Shown: positions 1 through 8,593 of the stretch, in pieces
Layout of the letters: the number at the start of each line of letters is the position of its first letter
How positions within the stretch are numbered: the stretch's first letter is position 1
Assembly (NCBI GenBank): GCA_947501805.1
Contig: CANMXJ010000020.1
Location: 1-64,000 of the forward strand
Length of the DNA stretch: 64,000 nucleotides
From: an uncultured Sulfitobacter sp.
GTDB lineage: Bacteria > Pseudomonadota > Alphaproteobacteria > Rhodobacterales > Rhodobacteraceae
Reading direction: 5' to 3'
Made by a program: the position numbers and the translations under genes
The notes under the pieces: model-generated
The model's database searches: none
Seen by the model: only the letters and a program-made list of their open reading frames with translations
Told to the model about the DNA's origin: nothing

Positions 1-1
1 A

Positions 2-952
2 TTGGTGCCGGGATTGCTGCTGGTCTGCCTGTATCTGATCTATATTCTGGTGCGCGGTTTCTTAAGGCCCGGTGACATGCCGCCCGCTGCACTCGACATG
101 CCCAAGCCTGATCGCGCCGAAGTCATCAGTGCAATTATCCCGCCAATCCTGCTTATTTTTGCAGTGCTTGGTGCAATTCTTGGCGGCGTCGCGACACCAA
201 CCGAAGCCGCATCTGTGGGTGCCGTGGGCGCGCTCTTGATGGCAGGACTACGGCTTGGCGTGAACTACCGGCTGATCCTGCTTGGCATCGCGGCGCTGGT
301 GGCGCTCGGCATTCTGGCGGGTGTGTTTCCGGTCCGCTTGCAACGCAATGACCTAAGCATGACCGCCTACGTTGCAGGCGCATTCTATGTAGTGCTGGCA
401 ATCACCGGAACGATTGCAATCGTGCTCGCCCTGCGGTCCGCGCTACGCCAAAAGGTGATCCAAGAAGCCGTAAATTCCACGCTAACCATGACGTCGATGA
501 TATTCGCAACGATCCTTGCCGCGGGCATTTTCTCGCTCGTGTTTATTGGTCTGGGTGGTGAAGAACGTGTTGCACATCTATTGGAAAGCATGCCGGGCGG
601 CGCAACGGGCGCACTTGTGTTCAGTATGCTGATTATTTTTATCCTTGGTTTCTTTCTGGATTTTGTAGAAATCTCGGTCATTTTGCTGCCGCTGGTCACG
701 CCGCCCTTGATTATCATGGGTCATGATCCGATCTGGCTGGGCATCCTTATCGCCATCAACCTGCAAACCAGTTTCCTGACGCCGCCCTTCGGCTTTTCGC
801 TGTTTTACCTGCGCGGTTCTGCCCCCAAAGAAGTGACCACCGCCCATATCTACGCCGGCGTTGTCCCGTTTATCGGTTTGCAAGCCATCGGCGTTTTCCT
901 GATCTGGATTTTTCCGGCACTGGCAACGTGGCTGCCAGCCGCCATTTTCTGA
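2..952 (+). CDS. dctM: TRAP transporter large permease, C-terminal part (DctM type)
   Basis: This is the C-terminal part of the large membrane subunit of a TRAP transporter, a secondary uptake system for organic acids that works with a periplasmic binding protein and a small DctQ subunit. The frame is open through the left edge, so the start lies outside the window. Most of the visible part is hydrophobic, with about nine likely membrane segments. TPTEAAS (visible residues 65-71) is a family hallmark, and a PPFGFSLFYLRG loop stands near the end. The stretch around residues 80-150 is longer and more hydrophobic than in the common 430-residue DctM, as in the long DctM subfamily. A convergent cyclase gene follows after 73 bases. 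Partner subunits should lie to the left. The substrate cannot be told from this fragment. Confidence 0.9.
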   Translation: MVPGLLLVCLYLIYILVRGFLRPGDMPPAALDMPKPDRAEVISAIIPPILLIFAVLGAILGGVATPTEAASVGAVGALLMAGLRLGVNYRLILLGIAALVALGILAGVFPVRLQRNDLSMTAYVAGAFYVVLAITGTIAIVLALRSALRQKVIQEAVNSTLTMTSMIFATILAAGIFSLVFIGLGGEERVAHLLESMPGGATGALVFSMLIIFILGFFLDFVEISVILLPLVTPPLIIMGHDPIWLGILIAINLQTSFLTPPFGFSLFYLRGSAPKEVTTAHIYAGVVPFIGLQAIGVFLIWIFPALATWLPAAIF

Positions 953-1025
953 CAACAAGCGAAACCTGTAATGAACATTATGTAACAAATTCTTAACCAT
1001 CAAGACATTCATCCTGTATGATTTG

Positions 1026-2084
1026 TTACGTCACGCCCCACAACGCCAGCTCTTCGCATTTCCCGTTAGCTGCATAGCCCGGTAACGGTATCAGCGTTGC
1101 CTTGACCTGCACAGACAGCGACTGCGCGATATCGGCAGAAACAGCCGTCTTGGCACCATACTCGCGCGCAGCACTTTCAATGCGTGCTGTCGTGTTCATA
1201 GTATCTCCAAGCAGCGCGATTTCCTTTTTCCAATAACCGATTTCACCTGCAGCAAGAGGCCCGCAATGGATCGCTATCCGCAGCTTGGGTGCCAAACCGA
1301 AATTCGCGATGTATTTTTCTGCCAATGCGTCCAACGCGGCATGCATGTCTTCGGCGCATTTCAATGACGCATCACAAACGAGTGGCTGATGGGATCGCCA
1401 AGTGACAATGACCGCGTCCCCGACATAGCGATGCACATCACCCGATGCGCCTTCAATGGCCGCAGACAAATCCTGCGCCACGTCACCCAGAAATTCATGG
1501 AAACGCAAATCACCGATGCGCTCTGCCAGTGCTGTTGATCCAACCAGATCAGCCATCAGCACGATGCGATCCTCGAGTCGGGGCTGTCGATAACGACCTG
1601 TGAGCAAGGACAGCGTGGCCTCGGACCCTAACAGACGGGTCACCTCGATCACGATGGAAAAAATCGACGCAATCAGTACAGAGATCACAAATACTGACCC
1701 AAAGCCGGGTCTTTGCCACATGATTGTGTCCGAGATCAGCCAGAAAGGCAGGGTCAGACCAATCAGAATGAAAAAGCTGAACGCAACCGCACGCAAGAGG
1801 ATCAGAACAGCGATAGGAAGGCGACGGACCAGACTGCCGCGCCCGTTTGACCGGGACAAGAAATCTGTCAGCGTGCACCCCAAACCGATCAACACGCCAC
1901 TCAACGCCCCTTCAAGCAGGCCGGAGGCTTCTATAGGGCCGTTCCGACGCAGGGCTGCAATTACCACGCCGATTCCGACTGAAACTGCCAGTATTTTGCC
2001 AAAAAATACCAGATTACCAAGGTGGCGCGGGGTCACGATCAAAGGGGCTTTCAATTTGGCGGCAAGGTGGCGCGATACTGGCAA
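1026..2084 (-). CDS. Membrane-bound class III adenylate/guanylate cyclase
   Basis: Predicted integral membrane nucleotide cyclase making cAMP or cGMP. Four hydrophobic segments (about residues 24-46, 53-74, 88-117 and 126-150) precede a cytoplasmic class III catalytic domain from about residue 170. The two metal-binding aspartates are visible as D179 (in MADLVGST) and D223 (in VGDAVIVTW). The transition-state pair is N297/R301 in GDTMNTTAR, so the enzyme looks active. No ATG fits the N-terminus. The frame is closed by a stop just upstream, so a TTG at 2084 or a nearby TTG/GTG must serve as the start, and no clear ribosome site is seen. It lies 23 bases after the sensor kinase on the same strand and may be cotranscribed with it. 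ATP versus GTP specificity is not settled. Confidence 0.85.
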   Translation of the reverse strand: MPVSRHLAAKLKAPLIVTPRHLGNLVFFGKILAVSVGIGVVIAALRRNGPIEASGLLEGALSGVLIGLGCTLTDFLSRSNGRGSLVRRLPIAVLILLRAVAFSFFILIGLTLPFWLISDTIMWQRPGFGSVFVISVLIASIFSIVIEVTRLLGSEATLSLLTGRYRQPRLEDRIVLMADLVGSTALAERIGDLRFHEFLGDVAQDLSAAIEGASGDVHRYVGDAVIVTWRSHQPLVCDASLKCAEDMHAALDALAEKYIANFGLAPKLRIAIHCGPLAAGEIGYWKKEIALLGDTMNTTARIESAAREYGAKTAVSADIAQSLSVQVKATLIPLPGYAANGKCEELALWGVT

Positions 2085-2107
2085 AGTGTCGGTTCAGGTG
2101 CCTAACG

Positions 2108-3481
2108 TCAATCCGTCAGCTTTTTGTCCAATAAAGGCAGCACCAGCTTGATCAGTGCGCCGCCCGAATTTTCCAGAATTTCAAGATAACCGCCGTGATT
2201 TCCCATCACCCGCGCGGCAATTGCCAGCCCCAAGCCGCTGCCCGGCCCCCCATCGGTTTGACTGAAGCGGCCGATGGCCGCCACATGTTCTTCCGGCGGA
2301 ATACCAACACCATCATCACGTACAAACAAAATAGCATTTTTACCCGCGACCGACAGGTCCAATTCAACCCGTGAAACCTCCGGTCCCCCATGCACAACAG
2401 CGTTTGTCATCAAGTTCAGAACCGCTTCCTGCACCATCACACCGTCCCCGCGTATGAATACATTTTCGATTGGCAACCGCAGTTCGGCCACCATGGGTTC
2501 TTGGGAGTTGCGAAAGGTGTCCACAACCTGCTGCAGCAGTGCTTTGAAATCCAACGGCTTGCCAGATTGCGCAAGGTCCGTTCCACTGGCACGTTCGAAG
2601 GAAAGCAACTGGTTGGTCAGACGGCTGGTCTCGCGGGCGGCTTGAACCAATGCAGCACTGCGCTCTTTGGCCGCTGTAGCGGTTGGCGCACTCTCAACGG
2701 CTTCCGCAAGAGCCAGCACACCAGCAACCGGATTGCGCAATTGATGTGCAGCATTCGAGATGAATTCATCCTTGGAACTGATCCTGCGCGATACCCGATC
2801 CAGCAGCGCGTTCAGTGTTGTCACCAGCCCACGCGCCTCTATCGGAACCGCACGGCGGATCGGTTCCAGTTCGGACGGTGTGCGCCGTGCAATCGCCTGC
2901 TCCAGATCCAGCAACGGGCGCAGGCCCAACCCGACACCGAACCAGACCACCAAGGCTACGGACAGCACAAGCGTCGCAATCACTGCAAAGGAACGCGCCA
3001 CAACGTCACGCACAAACTGGCTGCGCACCTCGGCAACCTGCCAGACCGTGATATTGAACACACCTGCAACACCGCTCACTGTTGTCACATCCTGATAGCG
3101 CAATACACGCACGCTCTGACCTTGATAGGTCGCGTCGTAGTAGAACGGCTTTTCCAGAACTTCCGGCGCAATTTTTGGCAACACAGGCGGGGTGGAATAC
3201 CCTGTCACAAACACACCGTCCGGCGCATAGACATGATAAAAAAGCGCCCCGCCCGACGTATCATTGACCAGACGTTGCGTTGCTGGGCTTAACGCATCAC
3301 CATCCGACACCGCGACATCGCGCGAAATGGCCAAGGCGGCGGACAACAGGCCACGATCAAAGATATTCTGCGCACGGATTGTGGTGTTTTGGAATTGCCA
3401 TGCACCGGCAATCAGCGACAACAGCAAGAGCGGCACGAGGATAATCAGGACCAGACGCGTGCGCAGCGATTGAACCTTCAT
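2108..3481 (-). CDS. tctE: TctE-like sensor histidine kinase
   Basis: Membrane sensor kinase of the TctE type. It has an N-terminal membrane segment (residues 8-28), a periplasmic sensor region (about 30-160), a second membrane segment (about 163-187), and then the kinase core. The phospho-accepting histidine is H246 in AAHQLRNP. The ATP-binding boxes are N360 (NLMTNAVVHGG), DDGVGI (389-394) and GSGLGLA (414-420). The gene overlaps the upstream response regulator by four bases (ATGA), so the two are translated together. It is divergent from a TctC-type binding protein gene. TctE/TctD systems classically control tricarboxylate transporters, which fits this context. The actual ligand is not known. 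Confidence 0.9.
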   Translation of the reverse strand: MKVQSLRTRLVLIILVPLLLLSLIAGAWQFQNTTIRAQNIFDRGLLSAALAISRDVAVSDGDALSPATQRLVNDTSGGALFYHVYAPDGVFVTGYSTPPVLPKIAPEVLEKPFYYDATYQGQSVRVLRYQDVTTVSGVAGVFNITVWQVAEVRSQFVRDVVARSFAVIATLVLSVALVVWFGVGLGLRPLLDLEQAIARRTPSELEPIRRAVPIEARGLVTTLNALLDRVSRRISSKDEFISNAAHQLRNPVAGVLALAEAVESAPTATAAKERSAALVQAARETSRLTNQLLSFERASGTDLAQSGKPLDFKALLQQVVDTFRNSQEPMVAELRLPIENVFIRGDGVMVQEAVLNLMTNAVVHGGPEVSRVELDLSVAGKNAILFVRDDGVGIPPEEHVAAIGRFSQTDGGPGSGLGLAIAARVMGNHGGYLEILENSGGALIKLVLPLLDKKLTD

Positions 3482-4152
3482 TCTGATTGCCCGGCACTGA
3501 GTTGATAACCCAGCCCCCGCTGTGTTTTGATCTGAATGCCATGCGCGCTTAACCGCCGCCGCAAGCGCGAGATATACACCTCGACAACCTTGTCTTCTAC
3601 ATCGGCACCAACGCCATAGACATGATCCAGCACCGCGCCTTTGGACACCAACCGACCGTCAGCCCCCAATAGACATTCGAATACCGACATCTCGCGACGG
3701 GGCAGAACAACCTCGACATCGCCGGCAAACAATTGCCGCGCAACAGCATCATAGTACAAGTCGCCAACCTCGCGCATCTGTTGTTGCGGTACGTCACGGC
3801 GGCGCAACAACGCCCGTACACGGGCCTCCAGCTCTGCCATTTCGAACGGCTTGATCAGGTAGTCATCCGCACCGGCATCCAACCCGATCACACGATCCGC
3901 CGTTTCCGCCCTAGCGGTCAGCAGGATCACAGGCCGCACATCGCCACGCGCCCGCAACCCTTTCAACAAGGTCAGCCCGTCCACCCCCGGCAAGTTGATA
4001 TCGAGGATGATCAGATCCGCGCCGTCATCGCGCAGGAAAACTTCAGCCGCTGTGCCGGTATCAAGCATGTCCACAGCATGGCCCGCGTCCTCCAGACGGT
4101 AACAAATGCCTTTCGCGAGGCTGGCGTTGTCTTCGACCAATGTAATGCGCAT
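3478..4152 (-). CDS. tctD: TctD-like OmpR-family response regulator
   Basis: DNA-binding response regulator of the OmpR/PhoB family, 224 residues. The receiver domain holds D51 as phospho-acceptor (ILDINLPG), T79 and K101 (LIKPFEM), followed by a winged-helix output domain (about 130-220). The frame is open upstream to 4374, but the MRITLVEDN start at 4152 gives the canonical receiver N-terminus; the 74 residues before it do not resemble any domain. It ends inside the start of the tctE-like gene (four-base overlap). Divergence from tctC suggests that it controls the tctC promoter in the 129-base gap. That gap also holds a short GGGGG-N5-CCCCC inverted repeat at 4217-4231. Confidence 0.92.
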   Translation of the reverse strand: MRITLVEDNASLAKGICYRLEDAGHAVDMLDTGTAAEVFLRDDGADLIILDINLPGVDGLTLLKGLRARGDVRPVILLTARAETADRVIGLDAGADDYLIKPFEMAELEARVRALLRRRDVPQQQMREVGDLYYDAVARQLFAGDVEVVLPRREMSVFECLLGADGRLVSKGAVLDHVYGVGADVEDKVVEVYISRLRRRLSAHGIQIKTQRGLGYQLSAGQSE

Positions 4153-4281
4153 GCTGTCAAATCTCTGGCGTGCAAGTCTGATGCAAGGTTCGCAGGTCAC
4201 ACATGAGACTTCAACAGGGGGCAACACCCCCGGTGATTCGATTTTGGCCCGTCCAAACAGGGCCGTTCTTGGGAGGAACAC

Positions 4282-5388
4282 ATGTCTATATTGAAAACCA
4301 CACGCCGCGTCGCCGTTGGCCTCGTCGCCGCTGCCGCTGCAACCTTCGCCATTGAAGCCAAAGCTGGCGGTCATGGCATTGATCTGGCAGGTAAAACTGT
4401 CGAATGGATCATCCCTTTCTCCGAAACCGGCGGATCTGCCAAATGGGCTAATTTCTATGCCCCGCTCTTGTCCGAGGCGCTACCGGGGCAGCCAACCGTT
4501 GTTGTGAAATTCATGCCAGGCGCAGGTTCAACCAAAGGTGCGAACTTCTTTCAGGAACAGGAATACGAAGACGGCACTCTGATCTTCGGCTCTTCCGGCT
4601 CGACGCAATTCCCGTTCTTGCTGGGTGATCCGCGCGTCAAATACAACTACGCAGACTGGAACGTAGTTCTTGCCTCCGGCACAGGTGGCGTTGCCTACCT
4701 AACACCTGAAGGCGCGGCCAAGATGGACGGCATGGACGCCACCCCGTTGCAAGGCGAAGACTTCGTCTACGGCAACCAAGGGGCCACGCGTCTTGATCTG
4801 GTTCCAACCCTCGCGTGGGAAATGCTGGGTCTGAACGTTGAATCGGTCATGGGCATCAAAGGCCGCGGCGATGGCCGTCTTATGTTCGAACGCGGCGAAG
4901 CCACCATCGACTATCAGACGTCCTCTTCTTACCTGTCCGGCGTCACACCTCTGGTTGAGGCAGGCACAGCCGTGCCAATGATGACGTGGGGTTCACTGGA
5001 TGACGCGGGCAACATCGTACGTGACCCGACCTTCCCCGATATCCCGACGTTCAAGGAAATCTGCGACGCCACACCCGCTTGCGAAACTTCCGGCGAAAAG
5101 TGGGACGCCTGGAAAGCCTTTTTCATCGCGGGTTTCCCTGCACAAAAAATGGTGTTCCTGCCAGCAGGCGCGCCCAACGATGCAATCGTGACCTACACCA
5201 AAGCATTCGAGGCGGTTAAGGCACGCGCCGACTTTGCGGAAATCTCTGGCAAGCGTCTGGGCAAATATCCGCAGATGACCGGTGATGCTGCGAAAAAAGC
5301 GCTGGATAGCGGCACAAACGTGTCCCCCGCAGCCAAGGATTTTGTGGTCAACTGGCTGCAAGAAAAATACGGCGTTTCCCTGAAATAG
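4282..5388 (+). CDS. tctC: Tripartite tricarboxylate transporter periplasmic binding protein (TctC/Bug family)
   Basis: Periplasmic substrate-binding protein, 368 residues, of the Bug/TctC family, which captures carboxylates for TctAB. Residues 1-28 form a signal peptide ending in an AKA cleavage motif. The mature start (GKTVEWIIPFSETGGSAKW) is the usual beta strand and ligand loop of the family, and GAGSTKGANFF follows. A good ribosome site (GGGAGG) precedes the ATG by five bases. The protein is longer than the usual 320 residues and belongs to a divergent branch. A strong hairpin with a short T run lies just after the gene, which would keep binding-protein mRNA in excess over permease mRNA. 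The substrate is probably a di- or tricarboxylate; citrate, tricarballylate and aconitate cannot be told apart by sequence. Confidence 0.9.
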   Translation: MSILKTTRRVAVGLVAAAAATFAIEAKAGGHGIDLAGKTVEWIIPFSETGGSAKWANFYAPLLSEALPGQPTVVVKFMPGAGSTKGANFFQEQEYEDGTLIFGSSGSTQFPFLLGDPRVKYNYADWNVVLASGTGGVAYLTPEGAAKMDGMDATPLQGEDFVYGNQGATRLDLVPTLAWEMLGLNVESVMGIKGRGDGRLMFERGEATIDYQTSSSYLSGVTPLVEAGTAVPMMTWGSLDDAGNIVRDPTFPDIPTFKEICDATPACETSGEKWDAWKAFFIAGFPAQKMVFLPAGAPNDAIVTYTKAFEAVKARADFAEISGKRLGKYPQMTGDAAKKALDSGTNVSPAAKDFVVNWLQEKYGVSLK

Positions 5389-5401
5389 GCTCTGCTTTTT
5401 G

Positions 5402-5430
5402 AACGCCCTGCCCCGGCGGCAGGGCGTTTT
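5402..5430 (+). terminator. Intercistronic hairpin terminator/attenuator tctC-tctAB
   Basis: An 11-base perfect stem (AACGCCCTGCC pairing with GGCAGGGCGTT) closes a five-base loop and is followed by TT. It stands between the binding-protein gene and the permease gene, in the same place as the hairpin after the livK-type gene. Partial termination here would give more binding protein than permease. Confidence 0.8.
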
Positions 5431-5456
5431 CACAAGCAAAGCAAGGGACAGGTTTC

Positions 5457-7484
5457 ATGGAAGTGATCATGGAGGCATTGCCCGCCTTGGGCGACGCATG
5501 GGGATTGATCTTACAACCCGTCGTCTTGGGCTATCTGGTGATGGGCGTCGTGATGGGCCTGTGCATCGGCGTCTTTCCGGGCCTTGGCGGTATTGCCGGC
5601 CTCTCGCTGCTCCTGCCGTTTATGTTCGGCATGGAACCCGTTCTTGGCCTTGCCCTAATGATTGGCATGGTGGCTGTGGTTCCGACCTCTGACACCTTCG
5701 CATCGGTGCTTATGGGCATACCCGGATCCTCGGCATCCCAAGCGACCGTCCTTGACGGCTTTCCCATGGCGAAAAAAGGCATGGCGGCACGCGCCCTGTC
5801 AGCAGCCTTTGCGTCCTCCCTGTTTGGCGGGCTTGTCGGTGCCAGCTTTCTCACCGTCTTCATCCTTATCGCCCGCCCCATTGTCCTTGAATTCCGCACA
5901 CCGGAACTTTTGATGATCACCATCTTTGGCCTGTCCATGGTTGGTATTCTTGCAGGACGCGTCGCAATCAAAGGCATCGTTGCTGCGGGCCTTGGCATGC
6001 TTGTCGGCACCATTGGTGAAGGCGCATCTTCGGGCGATCTGCGTATGTCGACCTATGACTTCCCCTACCTCACTGATGGCCTGAAACTCGTAATCATTGG
6101 TCTCGGGATCTTTGCCATTCCCGAAATCATCTCGCTTCTGCGCCAAGACCGGGCGATCTCTCAAGAACCCCAACTGGGCGGCGGATGGATTGACGGTGTC
6201 AAAGACTGGTTTGCGAACATCTGGCTGTCGGTGCGGTGCTCCATCATCGGTGTGGTTGTTGGCGTGATCCCCGGACTTGGTGGATCGGTCGTTGACTGGA
6301 TCGCCTACGGACATGCCGTGCAAACCACCAAAGACAAATCCAAGTTCGGCAACGGCGAAGTGCGCGGCGTGATCGGACCAGAAAGCTCCAACAATGCCAA
6401 AGAAGGCGGCGGTCTGGTCCCTACCCTGCTGTTCGGCATCCCCGGTTCCGGCTCTATGGCGATCTTTATCGGGGCCATTGCCCTGCTTGGGTCCGGCCAG
6501 ATCGAAGTTGGCCCCGCCATGCTGAAAAACAACCTCGATATCACTTATTCGATCGTCTGGTTGCTAGCCCTCGCCAACGTTGTTGGCACCATCATCTGCA
6601 TTGCAGCATCGGGTGGCATCGCGAAACTGACGACCATCCGTTTCGCCCTGCTTGCGCCGTTCCTGTTTATGATCATCAGCTTTGCCGCGTTCCAATCCGG
6701 TCAAAACCTGATGGACCTTGTCGCGCTTTTTGCCATCGGCTTCCTTGGCATCCTGATGCGCCGCTTTGACTGGTCACGCCCTGCTTTCCTGATCGGCTTT
6801 GTGCTATCCAATCCGGCAGAAACCTATGCCAACCAAGCGGTCCAACTTGCCCAAAGCCAGTTCCGCAAAAGCTTTGGTGACGGGATGGATTACATCTTCT
6901 CGCCCATCGTGATTGTCTTGGTCATCATCACCGTCATCTCGGTGGTCCTTGGCCTGCGCCAAGCCAAAAACATCCTGGCAGAGGGCGATGTGCAGTCCGG
7001 CTCCAAACGCGCGCCATTTGTGTTCATGCTGATCATCACCGGCTATATTGCCTATGCGTTTTATGATGCCGCGTCGATCCCCAGCTACAGCCGCGACCGG
7101 GTGTTCCCGATGTTCGTTGCCGGTGTCTGCCTTGTCGGTTGCGCATTCCTGATCATCCGCATGATCCTGAAACCCGAAACCGACACGATCTTTGCCGACC
7201 GCGAACGCAATGGCGAGGATGCGGATGCAACCCACGGCCTCTGGTCCACACTTGCATGGTTTGCTGCCCTGCTGATCCTTACCGCCCTCTTTGGCTTCAT
7301 CATCGCGCTGGCCGTCTTCCTGTTTTCTTTCATGAAAATCCGCGCCGCTGTCAGCACTTTCTATGCTACCATCTATACCGTCGCAGGCATTATCTTCATG
7401 CTGGGCATGGCATGGCTGCTCAACCGCGATTTCCCACCGGGCCTGTTGCAAGAATACGCAGACCTGCCATGGCCGTTCACATGA
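5457..7484 (+). CDS. tctA: Fused TctA-TctB tricarboxylate transporter permease
   Basis: Membrane permease of a tripartite tricarboxylate transporter, 675 residues. Residues 1 to about 500 are TctA: the paired glycine/proline loops GVFPGLGG (near residue 38) and GVIPGLGGSVVDW (near 265), and FGIPGSGSMA (near 325), are its signature. The remaining 150 or so residues carry four more hydrophobic segments (beginning around FVFMLIITGYIAYAFYD) and match TctB in length and layout, so the two subunits are one polypeptide here. No separate tctB gene is found nearby. The start at 5457 is preceded by a weak AGGGACAGG-like site; an in-frame ATG 12 bases later is possible. The last bases overlap the next gene by ATGA, so the isomerase is translationally coupled. 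Confidence 0.88.
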   Translation: MEVIMEALPALGDAWGLILQPVVLGYLVMGVVMGLCIGVFPGLGGIAGLSLLLPFMFGMEPVLGLALMIGMVAVVPTSDTFASVLMGIPGSSASQATVLDGFPMAKKGMAARALSAAFASSLFGGLVGASFLTVFILIARPIVLEFRTPELLMITIFGLSMVGILAGRVAIKGIVAAGLGMLVGTIGEGASSGDLRMSTYDFPYLTDGLKLVIIGLGIFAIPEIISLLRQDRAISQEPQLGGGWIDGVKDWFANIWLSVRCSIIGVVVGVIPGLGGSVVDWIAYGHAVQTTKDKSKFGNGEVRGVIGPESSNNAKEGGGLVPTLLFGIPGSGSMAIFIGAIALLGSGQIEVGPAMLKNNLDITYSIVWLLALANVVGTIICIAASGGIAKLTTIRFALLAPFLFMIISFAAFQSGQNLMDLVALFAIGFLGILMRRFDWSRPAFLIGFVLSNPAETYANQAVQLAQSQFRKSFGDGMDYIFSPIVIVLVIITVISVVLGLRQAKNILAEGDVQSGSKRAPFVFMLIITGYIAYAFYDAASIPSYSRDRVFPMFVAGVCLVGCAFLIIRMILKPETDTIFADRERNGEDADATHGLWSTLAWFAALLILTALFGFIIALAVFLFSFMKIRAAVSTFYATIYTVAGIIFMLGMAWLLNRDFPPGLLQEYADLPWPFT

Positions 7485-8587
7485 CGCAGACAGCAATCCC
7501 CTATCTGTTCATGCGTGGTGGCACCTCTCGCGGTCCCTATCTGAACCGTGCTGATCTACCAGATGATCTGGCGATTCTAGCCGAGGTGCTGATGGCGATT
7601 GTCGGTGCCGGTCATCCGCTTAACATCGACGGAATTGGCGGTGGCGCAGCAGTCACAACCAAGGTTGCGATGCTGTCACGCTCGGCCGACAACTGGGCCG
7701 ATATCGACTACTTCTTTGCTCAGGTCAGCGTCGAAGACCGCATTGTCGACTTCAAACCAACCTGCGGAAATATACTATCAGGCGTCGGACCGGCTGCCAT
7801 CGAAATGGGTCTGGTGAAAGCCGGGGACGGCGACACAAACATCAACATCCTTGCCACAAACACAGGCGCGCGAGTTTGCGCAAACGTGCAAACGCCAAAC
7901 TGCCAAGTCAGCTATGAAGGCACCACGCAGATCGACGGCGTTCCCGGTACATCCGCCCCCGTCGCGCTGCAGTTCATGGAAACTGTCGGCGGTGCCACAG
8001 GCGCACTTTTACCAACAGGCAATCTGATCGACACAATTGATGGCATTGAAGTCACCTGCATGGATGTCGCCATGCCGATGGTGATTGCGCGCGCCGCGGA
8101 GTTCGGGCTGACCGGCTACGAATCCGCCGCCGAACTTGATGAGAACTCCGACTTTTTCGCCCGCATGGAAGCCGTCCGCCTCAAGGCTGGCGCGCTAATG
8201 GGTATGGGCGACGTCACCAAATCCGTTACACCTAAATTCGGCCTGCTTGCCCCTGCTACTGCCGGCGGCACAATCGCCACGCGTTATTTCATGCCGTGGA
8301 AAACACATCCGACAATGGCCGTCACCGGGGCGCAATGCCTTGCCTCTTGCGTGCTGACCCCCGGCACCGTTGCGCAGGGACTGACCGCCATACCAAACGA
8401 AGTGCCTGCCAATATCACGCTTGAACACGCGTCAGGCACAATCGACGTGCTGGTGGATTACGCACACAACGACGCAGGTTTTCAAATCACCTCCGCCGGG
8501 TTGACCCGCACTGCGCGCAAATTGGCCGCGGGAGAAGTGTTCATCCCCTCTTCAATCTGGAGTGGCCGGAATGCTGAAAAAGGGTAG
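7481..8587 (+). CDS. PrpF/GalD family isomerase (4-oxalomesaconate tautomerase or aconitate isomerase-like)
   Basis: Cytoplasmic enzyme of the PrpF family (diaminopimelate-epimerase fold), 368 residues, the usual length. Family members move a proton or double bond in small tricarboxylates: PrpF acts on aconitates and GalD on 4-oxalomesaconate. The N-terminal FMRGGTSRGPYL and the internal TCGNILSGVGPAAIE are strongly conserved family segments; the cysteine in the second is a likely catalytic residue. The start ATG overlaps the permease stop (ATGA at 7481), which is preferred over an upstream in-frame start that would lie inside the permease. Placement with Tct transport and a TcuA-like dehydrogenase suggests an aconitate- or tricarballylate-derived substrate. 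That is inference, because the family members cannot be separated by eye. Confidence 0.85.
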   Translation: MTQTAIPYLFMRGGTSRGPYLNRADLPDDLAILAEVLMAIVGAGHPLNIDGIGGGAAVTTKVAMLSRSADNWADIDYFFAQVSVEDRIVDFKPTCGNILSGVGPAAIEMGLVKAGDGDTNINILATNTGARVCANVQTPNCQVSYEGTTQIDGVPGTSAPVALQFMETVGGATGALLPTGNLIDTIDGIEVTCMDVAMPMVIARAAEFGLTGYESAAELDENSDFFARMEAVRLKAGALMGMGDVTKSVTPKFGLLAPATAGGTIATRYFMPWKTHPTMAVTGAQCLASCVLTPGTVAQGLTAIPNEVPANITLEHASGTIDVLVDYAHNDAGFQITSAGLTRTARKLAAGEVFIPSSIWSGRNAEKG

Positions 8588-8593
8588 AATGGA

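Noticed and set aside
4217..4231. GGGGG-CAACA-CCCCC as a terminator
   Set aside because: The stem is only five bases and no T run follows; it lies in a promoter gap, so an operator is likelier.
3478..4374. A longer start for the response regulator, 74 residues upstream
   Set aside because: The extra residues are not a receiver and cover the promoter gap; the ATG at 4152 gives the canonical N-terminus.
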